Shown: positions 43,090 through 55,376, counted from the first letter of the stretch. The stretch is DNA of 64,000 nucleotides from Medicago truncatula (GCF_003473485.1 NC_053048.1:8121501-8185500); one strand, 5' to 3'. Numbers and translations: made by a program. Notes: generated by a model from the sequence alone, not told the origin.

Positions 43090-44510
43090 AAAACGTAGCA
43101 GCCAGTATGTATCTGTTTTAGTGAAAGTTGGTCAAACAAGTAGGCTTAAAATAATGAGATATGATCCTCTTCAAGACATAATAATCAAAGATGTATACTT
43201 CAACCATTGATGCATCCAACCATATCATAAAATTAGGAGGCTTACTTGGTGGGGGTTTTTGCCCAGCCCCCATTCATAAAAATAAAATAAAATAAAATAA
43301 CGAGGTTTTTATTGAAAAATTGGGTCACCTACGTTGTTGCTAAGTTCGTAGACTTTGTATAAACTATTTAATCTAATTTTATATACGATCTCTCCATAAT
43401 TTTCATACTGTATATGAAATATTTAATTTTTTGACTCAAAGAAAATACGGGATTGAAAAACGGTAAATGTATTTCTAGTTTTATAAAATTTAAAATTAAT
43501 ATTTTGGTATGCTTCTCCTTTTCAACACCTTTGTTTTTTCTCTCTATGTACTCTCTTTCATCTTTTAATTGACGGGTTTGGATCAATTTGTAATCTAAAA
43601 TCATCCTTTTTAATTTTTTCTATATTTCAATTTAAATAAATTATTTTCACATAGATTTAGATTTTTTCTTTGTGATTTCATAATCTAAGTATCACACTAT
43701 ATTGTTCGTTGTCTAGTGCAATGTTGCACTATTAGGAAAAGCAAAATTAAAGAGGAAAATTAATGACGGAAATTTTAATTGAATGTTATCTTTTCTTTGT
43801 TATTTTTAGTAAATTTTAATTGAATGTTATTTTTGTTATCTTTTCTTTGTTATTATTAAATTCAATTGTTATCAATAATGCTAAAGGTCAAACATTGAAA
43901 TATGTTTGAGAGGTTGATATTAGACAAACCCAAATTTTCTTTAATTTTTTGTCTGCAAGATGTCTTTTGTCAACAATTTTAATATCTGTTGTTAAACTAG
44001 CTCATATATATTATTCAAAATTTTATACGTATGTTTTACATAACATTTAACATATTAACATTTGTCATTAAAAAAATATATACACCTCTATGCTATTATA
44101 AAATGATAACTCCAAAATATATACACCTCTGTTGATCGCTTTTTGGTCATCTCAAGCTCAAAAAACCTACAAAAATTAAGGGGAAATGGGTAAACTTGGC
44201 TTTAACTAGTATTAAACTATATGGACTTTATATTTCCTTAAATTTCATAGTTATGCTTCATATTACTTGCAAAACAAGTTAATAAATGTTGTGAATAAAT
44301 ATGTAACATTACTGAAGTTTGACACTTATCAGATACTAGATAGGCCGGTAACACTCGATGTGGATGATGGTTGTAACACGACCTGGGTTTGGGTAAGACA
44401 TGCTGGTGCACCCAATGATGGGCTAGTCAATACAACAGTCGAAGTTATGGTTCAATCAGAGCGTAAGCCGACACATTTGAAGTAAGTTTTGATTTGTAGG
44501 AGATGGCTAT
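43090..44510. repeat. Segmental duplication, upstream flank of copy 5
   Basis: Aligns in blocks with 34953-37190: the CCAACCATATCATAAAAT block, the TTTGTATAAACTA block, a truncated relic of the CACTA-type MITE at about 43729, and the exon fragment at 44333. It lacks the foldback element present at 35542-36089, which therefore inserted after duplication or was deleted here. Confidence 0.7.
44333..44481 (+). pseudogene. Stranded exon-like fragment, copy 2
   Basis: 149 bp between the acceptor-like TGACACTTATCAG and the perfect donor GTAAGT. It encodes LDRPVTLDVDDGCNTTWVWV followed by RHAGAPNDGLVNTTVEVMVQ and SERKPTHL with no stop inside. The frame also reads back upstream to an ATG at 44267. 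Family unknown to me. It could be an exon left over from a lost gene or one captured by a transposon. Confidence 0.45.
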
Positions 44511-44553
44511 GTCTTGACCATTGCAAAATGCATTTCCTAGGGTCAGGGAGACG

Positions 44554-44900
44554 ACTAAGTGTTAGGATATATGCCCATTAGAATAGCTCAATCCAAAAGA
44601 CTATTTCATTAGGTGTGAGAACCTCATTGCTTAAATGTCATATCAAGCACTTTTATCTACTCGATGTGATGGTAGCCCTTTCCATTTTGACGGCTTCACT
44701 CACCTATCAGTAATCGACGGAACACATTAATCCAACTTATAGGTAGCTTTTTTCGTGGAACTCTCAATGAAAGCATCAATTGTTAGGATTTAAGCCCATG
44801 AAGAAAGTTCAACCCAAAAGACTAATCCATTAGCTAGGAGAGCATCATTGCTTGAATATCACATCAATCACTTTTATCTATTCAATGCGGGACTCCTAAC
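44554..44900. mobile_element. TRIM-like pair of short LTR sequences
   Basis: Two related blocks in direct orientation: 44554-44680 (TGTTAGGATATATGCCC...) and 44773-44900 (TGTTAGGATTTAAGCCC to GGGACTCCTAACA). About 90 bp separate them. The layout resembles a very small LTR element or a partial tandem, related to 37353-37474. Confidence 0.45.
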
Positions 44901-46980
44901 AAAGAGGAAAAAGCATGAGGATGTTAAAAAAATAATGGACTACTTTAATATTTTTTGTTTTGATATTTTTGTTTCGTTTGGATGAGAAGTTAAACGTAGA
45001 AAACTACTATTTATAAACATCTGAGTTAAACGACTATTTTAACCTATTTTTAATTAAGAAAAATTATGCTAACATGAGATAGTAGTGCAAGAAATAACTT
45101 TTAGTGCCAATAACAACATCAAGGTGATATAAGATATCAAAAGTTATTTCTTGCACTATATTTGTCTTAAGATTTAACGAACTGTATATTGTGGTACAAT
45201 GGGAGAGGTGGCTGAGACACTCAAGAGTAATTAAAGGCCTTAAAAAATGTCTGTGGACATAGCATTTTCCATTAAGAATCTGATGTGTGAATATGCCACG
45301 TTTTTGTGACAATGGAGAGTGGATGTGAAGGAAAGATTGGTTGACCCTTAAGGTGGGTAATCCATGTGAGAGAAATTGGGATATGGAGAGTTAAATTAAA
45401 GCTATTTAATACTCCCTTTGTCCGACCATCTAAATAAAATTACGAGTATTAAAAAAAATTGTTTGAGTTAATAGTAGCAGAAATACCATATCACTTATTT
45501 TTTTACAAGAGAAAATACTATATCACTTGTAAATTAGAGTTGAGTAATCATATTTAAACAACCATTTAATAATAATTTTTGTGATAACCTTATTTTACTA
45601 TTTTTTATTGGTAAAAAACAGTAGCGAAAAAAATATATAAAAGTAAAAACACCTAGTCACTCTAAGATCACCTGTCACTCCCCATAAATGTGAATGGTGA
45701 ACGCTTATACACCAATTTAAATTTGAATTTGTAGCATTTAATATAGTCCATTATACACCAATTTAATTTGACGGAGGCTTGTTGAAATAATTGATGATTA
45801 ATCTTAACTACCCTTATCCTAATCTAGCTGCGTGATTGTCTGATTGATGTTATTTCAACGCAACAAATTTCAGTTGTTGCTAATAGAGTTTACACCGTAG
45901 AGGTGAAGTGCACCAATGTGTTACGTGTATCTCCAATGTCCGTCTGTATATATAAAATATAAATAAATAATAAAAAATATTACATGCTGAAGTCATAAAA
46001 ATGACTTTTTTGATGAAGTAAAATGATCAATCATTGAGTATTTGTGTATTTAATCTATGTCACGTTAGATTATATGGTGTATTGTACATTTGTCCATAAG
46101 GCGTGTCATTATATCTTTACTTATTGCAATTGTGCCCCTGATTAAATTAAAATTAAACATAGATTCTCATTTGTTTTCCATTTATACACTAAGATTGAAA
46201 TGCTCTTTAATATTTTATATGAGGGCTGCTTTGTAATAAGGTAAAGTTTAGTTTTAGAGTGGTCCATCAACATTACATTAGCCGACATGACATCGACAGT
46301 TATACTATTGACTAAACAAAATAACTTTTCTAGAAAAGTCAGATTTCTGACTCCACCGTAGAAGTCTCCGAAATATAAACCTCTGTCTTTTTTCTTTTTT
46401 TTTTAAGTTGCTAATGTAATTAATGTGTTTATTATGTATATGAATATCACTTCTTCCGTTTCACAATACTTAACTTGCAGCTTTTGAAGAATAATTTTAT
46501 TTCACTTTATTTGTCATTTTTAAGTTTCAATGCAATGTTAATTATTGGATTCTCAGTAATACTCAGATATATTTATTGTAGAGAGATAAATAATTGAATG
46601 AAATAATAAATAATTAACGGTATTATAGAAAGAAACACATAATTTCATCAAAAATAACAAAATTTATTTGATATCTTGGTATGTCTATATTCCTCAAAAG
46701 CAACAAGTATTTTGAGTACTTGTCCTTTATTAGTATGTGTACTAAATTTGATTTTTCATAAGAGACAGATTGATAGTATTAATTAGGAGTATATTAAAAA
46801 AAGAAAAATAAATAATTAATGCATTTATTAATTTGTATATAGACTTAAACTTAGAGAAAAAAAAATCTTAAACAGTGCATATAATTAAAGACGAAGGAGT
46901 ATAACACAAGGAAAATAGCTACCACTTCCGTCACATAATAATTGAGTTATTTGATTATTTTACACATTATAAGAAAATTA
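44901..46980. other. AT-rich spacer, no gene
   Basis: Short frames (for example 45064-45312, minus) show no motif. A MITE-like family-B word (AACAACCATTTAATAATAAT) occurs near 45560, and an AC/GA run is at 46988-47018. Confidence 0.4.
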
Positions 46981-46985
46981 TACAA

Positions 46986-47017
<32 letters not shown>

Positions 47018-47110
47018 GCCTTTTAAAAAAAAATGTCTTATTAAGTATTTGTACATTTACCATGATCAAAATACAAGTGAAATATATCAAATTAAGAGTG
47101 ATAAAATTAG

Positions 47111-47245
47111 TTTTTTTTTTTTTTTTTTAAGAAGCTAAACTGACCCCCTCAAATTTGCACCAGAGAGAATCAAACCTGAGACCTTGAGGAGGAGCATAGT
47201 CCCAGATCCTAAGCCTATACCACTAGGCCAACCTAAGTGGGAGAA
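47111..47245 (-). mobile_element. tRNA-derived SINE (family 1), full length
   Basis: On the minus strand: ACTTAGGTTGGCCTAGTGGT (A-box), GGTTTGATTCTC (B-box), TTTAGCTTCTT and an A-run (T-run at 47111-47128 on plus). Same family as 24428-24552. Confidence 0.8.
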
Positions 47246-47554
47246 GGTAATTATGGTGTATAATTGGAAGAAAGTAATTAATATTGAATTGAAAAGTGAA
47301 ATAGATTATATATTTTGGGATAAAATTTTACAAAAATGACTTAATATTTTGAATTGAAAGCGTGAAGCAGAAGAAGAGAATGGGAAGTGTAAGGTATGAA
47401 GGAAGTGACTGAAAATGGCACATGATTGACACATGGGTCACTTTACTATTGTGATTTAATCTAAGCCATTCTTTTTAATCTAATGGTTTCTATTTATTCT
47501 CATCATTCTCACATATAACTACCATTCTCATGTGATATGCCCCATATTTATATG

Positions 47555-47640
47555 AAAAATGATCTATGTACACCCCAATATACACCCCTTATGTGGCATG
47601 GGTATTTTGGAAATTTCACACAGCTTTCTCTTTCTCACCC
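47555..47640. mobile_element. Fragment related to the 198-bp array unit
   Basis: TCTATGTACACCCCAATATACACCCC followed by TGTGGCATGGGTATTTTGGAA parallels the array unit (CATACACCTCTTATATACACC and TGTGTTATGGGTATTTTAG). The frames at 47537-47914 and 47922-48116 following it are not recognisable proteins. Confidence 0.45.
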
Positions 47641-48690
47641 TCTTCTCTCTCTTAGATCTCCCTTTCTTCTCCTTCCCACTCTGCCTCTCACTCACCCGTC
47701 ACCACCACTGGCTGCCGCTGCATTCTTGCCCTTCGCCCCACCCCTCTCTTTGATGGCCGGCCCTTTGTCCTCCTCTCTCTTCTCGTCGGCTACCACCACC
47801 ACCACCTTCATCACCACAACGGAAAAAATTCTAATTTCTGAAAATTGCAAGGAGTGGTTCTCTGATAGTAAGTGGGAAAATTCTAAACCAAGCTTTATTT
47901 TAAACCTTAACTAGCCACGATATGGATATCATTGCAGCATCTGGCAAAGACATTGAGTCCAAAATCAACAAGGAATGTCTGAAAAGTGCGAGTCTCATGA
48001 TCAAGATGTCATCCATTGAAGTTGACTATCACTTTGCTCTTGCCATGAAAGCCTCTTTAGCTGAATATTGGGCCAACATTCAAGCTTGTTTCCTTTCAAA
48101 AATTTATATAATTTAACCGTTTAGATTTTATCAGAACAATCTGTACTTTCATTACACTATAGGTTTTGTTGCTGTTGTTGAACAAATAATAAAAAATAAA
48201 CCTTTATCCATATGAAGCTTCTTCTTTTCTTTGCAATATCTAATCTCTGAAAATTTATGCTAATTTATATCTTCTAAAAAAATGTATATTTTCAATTTGC
48301 AGGGATTGTTCTAGATCTTCTAAAACGCAACATGGATGGGGGAGAGAGAGAGTCACGTGATTGTCAATGAGAAGAGAGAAAGAGAGCACGTTCCATTCTC
48401 TTTCTTTTTTTATTTTATTTTTGGAATTACATGTCATGTCTTTGGTAAAACTGTTTATTATTATAATTGACAAGTAAGGGTGGTACAAGAGTGGTACCTC
48501 CACATGGGGTTGTCTACGTATAACTGCTCTATTTAAATATAACAAAAAAAGGTAGCAGAAGGACAGCAAACCTCTAAACCTTCAATAAAAAGAGAAAAAC
48601 TTACAAAGAGAGAGGGGATTAGGCCAATACTTTCAAAAAAAAATACAAACATAAAGTTTGGCATGTCAAGCTTGTTATGAATAATTTTCC
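47641..48690. other. CT-rich and AT-rich spacer, no recognised gene
   Basis: CT-rich tract (47620-47720) then AT-rich DNA. Frames here look incidental, although 47922-48116 (64 codons) has unremarkable composition and I cannot exclude a captured gene piece. Confidence 0.3.
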
Positions 48691-49110
48691 TAGAAAGAAA
48701 AGCTGGAGCTGACATTCAAAAAAAAAAAAAAAAAACCTTGCATGGACAAGCCTATGTATGCAAGGAATTCGTCACATTGATTTCCCTCTCTAAAGATAGG
48801 GGAAACCATAAAATTCATGCCAAAAAGTAACTTCTTACAATTGAACCATCTGTTACTTAGGTTCCAAGGAACAATAGAGTCATTAGAAAATGCCATCACA
48901 ACTAGCATAGCGCGTCAGTCTTCAACCAAAAACTAATTTGATTTCTCTAATAAGCTATTTATATGGCCCACATAGTACCACATAACTCAGCTAGAAAAGC
49001 ATTACTAACTCCAAGATTCTCTGCAACGCTAAGAATACAATTTGTATCACAGTTTCTAAATATAATACCACAGGCAGATCATAGGGAGGATGTTGAAACA
49101 TCTGTGTTTC
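48690..49110 (-). mobile_element. LINE RNase H domain remnant
   Basis: The minus strand encodes a degraded RNase H domain: SNAFLAELCGTMWAI near 48960-49010 and VSPIFREGNQCDEFLAYIG near 48750-48810, with frame breaks. It matches the fragment at 31288-31359. Inactive. Confidence 0.65.
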
Positions 49111-49930
49111 CTTTGATTCAATTGTGAAGAGGGGGGTGCCACATGACTTCCTTTATCTCATGAGCTCTAGGAGGATGAATGTACACGTACGTTGAATTTC
49201 TTGAGAAATTGAAAGTCAGACATTGATGAAGTTGAGGTTAAGGGTTAATTGTTTCCTATCAATGCTACACTTGATGAGATTAGGGTAATAGCTGACTTCC
49301 AATGGATCATCTTTTTGTTAAACCGAGCTTGATTAGGGTAATAACTGACTTCCTTGATAAGATAGGGTGTTGATTATTGTTGCTTTAATCACTATCTTGG
49401 ACCGAGGACTCCATCTTCATTCAAATGTCTTCAATATTATTAAAGTGAAAATTTAGGTTAACTATTGCAGAGAGCCAAGTCCAAATTTTGACAGCATAAG
49501 TACAATCAAAAGTTGGAGGGGTAAGTTCTTAACCTACGTGTGAATTCGATGCAACTCAAGAGTTGGAGGGGTATAAAAACCCCACGAACTCATCACTTAA
49601 ATGAGTACCATTTAACTGATCCATATATAACTAATTGTTACTTAAATCCAACAAATAATGAGGGAATTAAAAAATCCTAACCGCCGCTAACATTTTGCAA
49701 TCGAAACCAGGTTATTAATCACAACTATTTTGCGCAATCAGACTTAACTTGCAAAAATGATAACCGACAAAAATGTAGGTTATTACCTTCAATTTTAGTT
49801 CTAAATCAAGTTTCTTTTGGTTGATTGCATGGCCTATTTCTCCTCCTTTTGTGTGTTTTTAATTTTTTACTTTGTTGGTCTCCTCTGCAAATTATTGCAT
49901 GATTTTTGAACATTTGACTTGCTCTGAGTA
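49110..49930. other. Spacer, no gene
   Basis: Short repeats such as TTGATTAGGGTAATA(G/A)CTGACTTCC (49275 and 49330) and AAGTTGGAGGGGT (49509, 49561). No coding sequence. Confidence 0.4.
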
Positions 49931-49939
49931 TGTTTGGTT

Positions 49940-51100
49940 ATGTAGGACTGGAGACGGATGAAAGGCGAGTCACAAGTAAAGCTTCAAAGTGGATTGATAC
50001 ATGTTTTGTTGAATTCAATTGATGGATTCTTGCTGGCCAATAGGCGCCAGAACCATGTATTTAGAGGCGCCAGACACCTTGAAGAGGGTGCTAGGCGCCA
50101 GGAGGTCACTTCAGAGGCGCCAACTCTCTGGAAGTGGGCGCTAGGCACCCATGCAGTAGCACTGCGATGGTTCGTGATTTTCAAGTTGTGCACTGGTGCT
50201 AGGCATCCCAGTCGGGTCAAAGTGCCCTGTGTCAGGCCTGTTATGCTATAAATACATTTTTAATCAGATTAGAAGGATCTTTTTAACCAATTTTGAGTTT
50301 AGAAACTTGTGACCAAGCAGAGAAAACATAAAGGAGGCGGTTTCCACCACCATTGAAGGAGTTTTATCAAGGATCATTCATGGATTGTTATTCTAATTCT
50401 TCTTTAATCTCTTTCTCTTGTTTATTTGTAATGAGTAACTAAACCCTCCGTTTTTTGGGATAAGTAGACCTAGATAAATAATTTTGTCATGTGATTTGAT
50501 TATGATTATTGATGAAACTTCTTGAATTGTTTTTCTTATCTCCATGCTTAATGCTTTTATTGATTAATCACCTTTAAATTGATTTACGGTTTATATTGTG
50601 AAACGGAAGTTGAATTTATAAACTCTTTGAGATAAGAAATTCTTGCCTTTGTAATATAGGAATAGATGCAAACCTTTGAAACCACTTGAGAATTTTTGTT
50701 CATTCATGCTTAATTCTAATCTTAAATTCACTAAGGAATTAGGAGTTATTTTAGAATGAATGGTTCTGTCACTAAGGAATTAGGGCAAGAATAAATCAGA
50801 GAATTCGGTAATAATTCGATAAGTAGATTCAATAGTCATATTTGAGTTGTTAACTCAAGATAGTCATCTATCGAACCTCATCCTTGACAATTTTATTATT
50901 ATAAAGTTCAAACCAATTTTTTTTGCTTAATTTTCATTATTGCTATCAAACAAATCTCGTACCTTTTTGTTCACTTAAGTAACGAGTATTATTCGACAGT
51001 ATAACACGATCTTCGAGTTCGACACTCGGTCTTACCGATTTAATTTTACTACTTGCACAATTTCGTTAACTTGCGAAAATCGTTATCAAAAAACTCCCCC
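49940..51100 (+). mobile_element. LTR-like remnant, probably of a Ty3-type element
   Basis: Contains repeated GGCGCCAG/GCTAGGCGCC words (50043-50150), a TATAAATACATT promoter-like site near 50248, and a TTCGACACTCGGTCTTACCG tail near 51020. In legume Ty3 elements that tail lies close to the end of the 5' LTR region. The expected primer-binding site beyond 51090 is not clear. The frame at 49958-50251 is incidental. Confidence 0.4.
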
Positions 51101-51377
51101 CATTTACTTTTTTTTTTTTTTTTATTTTTTTTCTATTTAATAATAAGTAATGCTAGTTGCCTAGTTGGAACGATAATCCATGTGGATACGATACTCACTT
51201 ATCACTTTATTTCTAAATAACGATTTGATACACTTGCCAAAATTGTCCATCAAATCCTTAAAGTGATTTGATTTGTGATTAATGATTTAATCAAGATCCG
51301 TTCATCGTGATATATTTTACTAAGAGGATTAAAATTTAAAAAAATCCCTCTTAAAATCCCAACAAGAAATAGCAGAA

Positions 51378-51885
51378 TTCCAAGGATGGACTGATTTAGA
51401 TTATACATGGGATTTTGATAACAGGAAATGTTTTGATGTTGGGATCAGGATCGGTATCTTGGTCTTATAAGAGGCAGTCTATTGTCCACAACAGAAGTTG
51501 AATTTGTAGAAGTAGCTTCAAGTGTCTGTCACGTTGTTTTGCTTAGAAGGATCCTCGATCAATTAGGGGAGTCACAAGGGAAATGCACAGTGATACAATG
51601 TGATAACATATTAACATCTCATCAATAAAGCTATCCAAAAATCTCTTAATACATGGAAGATGCAAACACGTAGATGTGAGATATCACTTTCTTACAAGAT
51701 CAACTTGCTGATATCATGACCGAGCCCTTAAAGCTAGAAGCTTTTTGCAAGCTATTAGGGAGAAATTATGCAACTGTGAAATGTCTAGCTTATATTGATG
51801 TATATGTTCCATTCTGATAGTTTGTAAACTGAACAATTTGATAGAAGGTTCACTTTGGGGGTGGGGTGTTTGTTAGATACATAAG
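51378..51885 (+). mobile_element. Ty1/copia RNase H and 3' end fragment
   Basis: Broken frames read as copia RNase H: DLDYTWDFDNRKCFDV, SWSYKRQSIVHNRS(-)EFV-type segments, then HGRCKHVDVRYHFL and DQLADIMTEPLKLEAF. It is followed by a purine-rich TTTGGGGGTGGGGTG at 51856 and a TGTTAGATACATAAG start of an LTR at 51869. Frameshifts and stops throughout. Confidence 0.75.
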
Positions 51886-51889
51886 TTAA

Positions 51890-53240
51890 CTTTATAGGTT
51901 ACTTGCTTCACATCAACGACAATCTTCGAATCTCTAGAAAAATCGTAATTATCAAATCCTAACCCAACCACCCACTGCAACGCTTCACCAACATCCACCA
52001 AGCATAATGGGGAAAACCAGGTGGTTTTTGTAAGGACAAACTAAACACTCGTCGACATCTCGAAGGAACATACCCATACCAACCTTATTTTGAGAGGAAG
52101 AGAAGGAAGTATCAACATTACATGAAACTCTATGTGGAGTAGGTTTCTATCATCTTACGTTGTTCGTAATGCTCGGTCTTGATGTAATATTTGCTGCTAG
52201 TATATCTATGGTTTTCCTCATCTATTGCGCAAGTTTCCACTCTTCTAACATACGTCGGGCATGTTCAAAAACTTGTGTTGTTGTAATATGAAGTCAATAT
52301 TTTTTTTAAATGTTTAGCATGTTATAGTATGTAGCTAATAATTAACCCACACAATTTTTTCTTCTCTTCATTGATTGGCAAAGTCATAAGGGCGTTCTTG
52401 AGAGGTGCAAACAGATCTATAGAGCTGAGCCTTCAATTTATGGGGGCCTTAATTTTTTTTTATATGAGGCCCAAATTATGGAATACACACACACACACAC
52501 GATGTCAAACATCATTTTTAAATCGATTCAACTGATCTTAAAATGTCAGCGACAGTTCATTGCATCTATAAAATGTCGAGCGGCAAGAAAGAACATTGTT
52601 ATAGAACACAAATTAACACTAGGCTATAGACACCTATGTGCTTTATGGTCAAAATACCAAAGTATATATGTAGTATTAAATAACCCAAGATAGTTTTAAT
52701 TATATAGTTTAGCAGGGCCTCTAATTCGATAACTCGTTTCTAGCAGTTGAAAAGTTGATCAAGATATTCATTTGAAATTGTATTTTCCTTCTCTTTCATA
52801 TTATTGATCAGAATATGAATTTATTTTATTATTAGTAACAATAATGATTATTTTTTATATTTACGAATGTTATTTTCAATTTAAATATAGAAGATTGTTT
52901 TTAAAAATTTGCATTTTTATTTTATCAGGAGCCTATTTTTACTATGAGAGTTGTACCTCGAATTTCGTAGGGACGGCCCACATAATGCGTCATAATTGGA
53001 AAAGCCACAAAATCCTAATCTTAAATCCTTATAGAATAACAATATTGTGAAGAAAACATATCAGGTGATATTGCATTGATAGTTCCACACTCATTTATAG
53101 AAATATGTTTTCTAAAACTCTTCTCAACTTCTAAGATCAGTGTGAATCTTTTAATGAATGTTGTGTCAATATCAACACGCTAGCTTTCATTGTATACAAA
53201 CAATAACAGAAACAAACATCAGATCTTTCAACTTGAATGT
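51890..53240. other. Spacer including possible LTR remains, no gene
   Basis: 51870-52300 may be a decayed copia LTR. The rest is AT-rich, with (AC)n at 52487-52500. Short frames have no motif. Confidence 0.4.
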
Positions 53241-53241
53241 A

Positions 53242-54324
53242 TTAAGCCTTGCAAGGTGATAAAGGAGCACCACAAAGGCATTTATTATGATAAAAAACAT
53301 GTGAATCAAAATTGAACCACCTTTTGGGAATTGGGCCACAAAGCCTATTGAAACTAACATCAAGGTTTGTTAGGCTCTTGGGGAATTCGGGTATTGAACC
53401 AGTGAGCTTGTTATGGGAGACATCAAGAAGAGACAGAGCCGGCAGGTTTCCGAGAGAGGCCGGAATTGGGCCAGAAAAACGGTTATTTGCTAGGACGATT
53501 AAGGTGAGCTTTTTTAAACGGCCCAAGAACGATGGAATTGGTCCACTAAGTCTGTTTGTGTCGAGCACAAGGAGGTTAAGGTTTGTCAGCTTGCTCAAGG
53601 AATTCGGTATTGTACCGGTGAGATGGTTTGCGCGAAGGTTGAGATTATTAAGTCTAGACAGTTGACCAAGAGATGATGGTATAGAGCCAGAAAATCTGTT
53701 GGCGTAAAGCATGAGCCCTGTTAGCCTCTTGAGCCGGCCCAGGGAGGGTGGGATTGGGCCGGAAAGTTTGTTTGCTCCAAAGTTAATGCTAATGAGGTTC
53801 GTCAGTTGGCTAAGAGATGATGGAATTGGGCCGGAAAGGCTGTTGGAAGAGAAGTCGATAAAATTTACGCCCTTGAGTAGGGTTAGAAAACTAGGAATTG
53901 GGCCTGTAAGGTTGTTTAGGCTGAGGTCGAGATGGACAAGGTTGGATAACTTCGCGAGGGATGAAGGGATTTCACCAGACACATGGGGTAAAGCGGAGAA
54001 TTGGAGAACTTGAAGAAATGGGAGATTTCCTACCGAGGATGGAAATTCGTTGTTGATGTCATCCGCATTAATGACTATAAGCGAATTGACACGACCATTC
54101 GTGTCACACGCGATGCCTGTCCAGTTCTGGCAGCAGTTCGTGTTAGGATCCCACGTGGTAAAGACGGAAGCATTGTTTCCGAAATGGGATTTGATCTCTA
54201 GGAGAACATTTTTGTCATTATGGTTGCATGCTTGAGCAGATATAAAGAGGTTCAAATAAGAGAGACAAATAAACAATGTGAATATGAAAGAGAGAACATG
54301 GGATTTTGGTGATGAAGATTGCAT
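53242..54324 (-). CDS. PGIP-like secreted LRR protein, 11 LRRs
   Basis: 360 residues. Signal peptide about 1-31; N-cap with C33, C64, C65 and C73 (CNHNDKNVLLEIKSHFG, NCCQNW, IACD); eleven regular plant extracellular LRRs about 78-345; C-cap LCGPIP and KCLCGAPLSPCKA. Longer than a classical PGIP (about 330, 10 LRRs). The repeats are very regular and lack the irregular DASxLFG-type segment of PGIPs that the neighbour at 55419 keeps, so it could equally be called a generic PGIP/DRT100-like LRR protein. Sequons include NNAS, NWT and NLT. Intronless. It lies head to head with the gene at 55419. Confidence 0.92.
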   Translation of the reverse strand: MQSSSPKSHVLSFIFTLFICLSYLNLFISAQACNHNDKNVLLEIKSHFGNNASVFTTWDPNTNCCQNWTGIACDTNGRVNSLIVINADDINNEFPSSVGNLPFLQVLQFSALPHVSGEIPSSLAKLSNLVHLDLSLNNLTGPIPSFLTLLKGVNFIDFSSNSLSGPIPSSLSQLTNLISINFGANKLSGPIPPSLGRLKRLTGLMLYANRFSGSIPSSLGQLSRLNNLNLRANHLTGTIPNSLSKLTNLNLLVLDTNRLSGPIPSFLGRLKKLTLIVLANNRFSGPIPASLGNLPALSLLDVSHNKLTGSIPEFPKSLTNLDVSFNRLCGPIPKRWFNFDSHVFYHNKCLCGAPLSPCKA

Positions 54325-54397
54325 GATTGGAATTTAATTTTTATTTTTTTTTGTGTTTGATGAGAAGATGCAAGAAAAGTTGGGAACATAGTTACTA

Positions 54398-54407
54398 TTA
54401 TTTATAG
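54398..54407 (-). promoter_or_regulatory. TATA box of the 11-LRR gene
   Basis: CTATAAATAA on the minus strand, about 75 bp before the ATG, at a spacing like that of the short paralogues. Confidence 0.6.
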
Positions 54408-54409
54408 AG

Positions 54410-55376
54410 AATGATTTAAATGTATAATGCTGGCATTATTGATCAAGTTGATGATTTGAAGCACAAGTGGACTGGTTATGAGGCAGCGGGAGGGCACATG
54501 ATTTTTTTTTGTTAATATGACATTAAAATGTTGCTTATCCCTAAACAACGTGATTGCTGAATATTACAGTCCTTAAAACAGGCATTCTAGAAGATATGTT
54601 GACGAAAAATTGTGAAGAGTTGATATAAATTTTTGGTGTAAGAACCTAGTAGGAACGATACCTTTTTAATATTAAAAAATTAATATGACTTGATGGACCC
54701 ATACCTTTTTAATATTAAAAAATTAATATGTAGTGATATAAAGTTACAATAACGTTAGTTATCGTGAATTTAAATTTCACGACTTATTCCGACATGTGTT
54801 ATCCACCAAGCCATTTTTGTTGACTTTCATATTAGGCTTGCTTTCTCATTGGTGCATTGATGTTTCATTGTGTATTTGAGAAAACATCATTCGTTGAATA
54901 TAGCACTACTGATAAAGTTATTGACAGTTGATTTGTGAGTCTCATTTAAAAAATTTGTGTGAAATATTAAGTTGGAGGGATTGACAGTTTAAAAAATTTA
55001 AATGATTTTTGTACACCCTTTACACAATCTACATGAAGAGATTAATTAGGTAGGAATTATAGCATATTCATTCTTTCTTCATAAAGTACGTAGGGTCGCC
55101 AAATTAAATGCCTTGACGCGCATTGATCCAAATAAATTGACCATTCAACAATGTAATGCAATCAATCTGTTATCCAAAACACCTCCACCATATGAACCTA
55201 TATAGTATAACCAAGTTTACCTGTCCTAAAATGGTTGACTGAAATTACACATTATAGTGGGCGTAAGACTTTGGAACTCTTGCAAATCACCCAACTATAA
55301 GACATGGTTTCCCAGCTGCCTCAGAGTCCACTTATGCGGCATAGCACAAACGTGTAAGATAGAATGTAGTACTAAC
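54410..55376. promoter_or_regulatory. Bidirectional intergenic region of the long PGIP-like pair
   Basis: About 1.0 kb between the two TATA boxes. A short direct repeat, ATACCTTTTTAATATTAAAA, occurs at 54659 and 54702. The right part (55060-55330) resembles the orphan flanks at 1-900, 6055-6618 and 22690-23640, including AAGTACGTAGGGTCGCC near 55085 and CACATTATAGTGGGCG near 55248. Confidence 0.5.

Noticed and set aside
24428..47245. tRNA genes, suggested by A-box and B-box motifs
   Set aside because: The segments have A/B boxes but no cloverleaf acceptor pairing, end in A-runs and recur as families, which is the SINE pattern.
47537..47914. 125-codon frame with Ser/Leu/Pro/Thr-rich sequence
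   Set aside because: It starts within a MITE-like fragment and runs through a CT-rich tract; composition reflects low-complexity DNA.
52478..53050. Frames at 52478-52693 and 52844-53050 (plus)
   Set aside because: Short, without motifs or homologous copies in the window, in AT-rich spacer; treated as chance.
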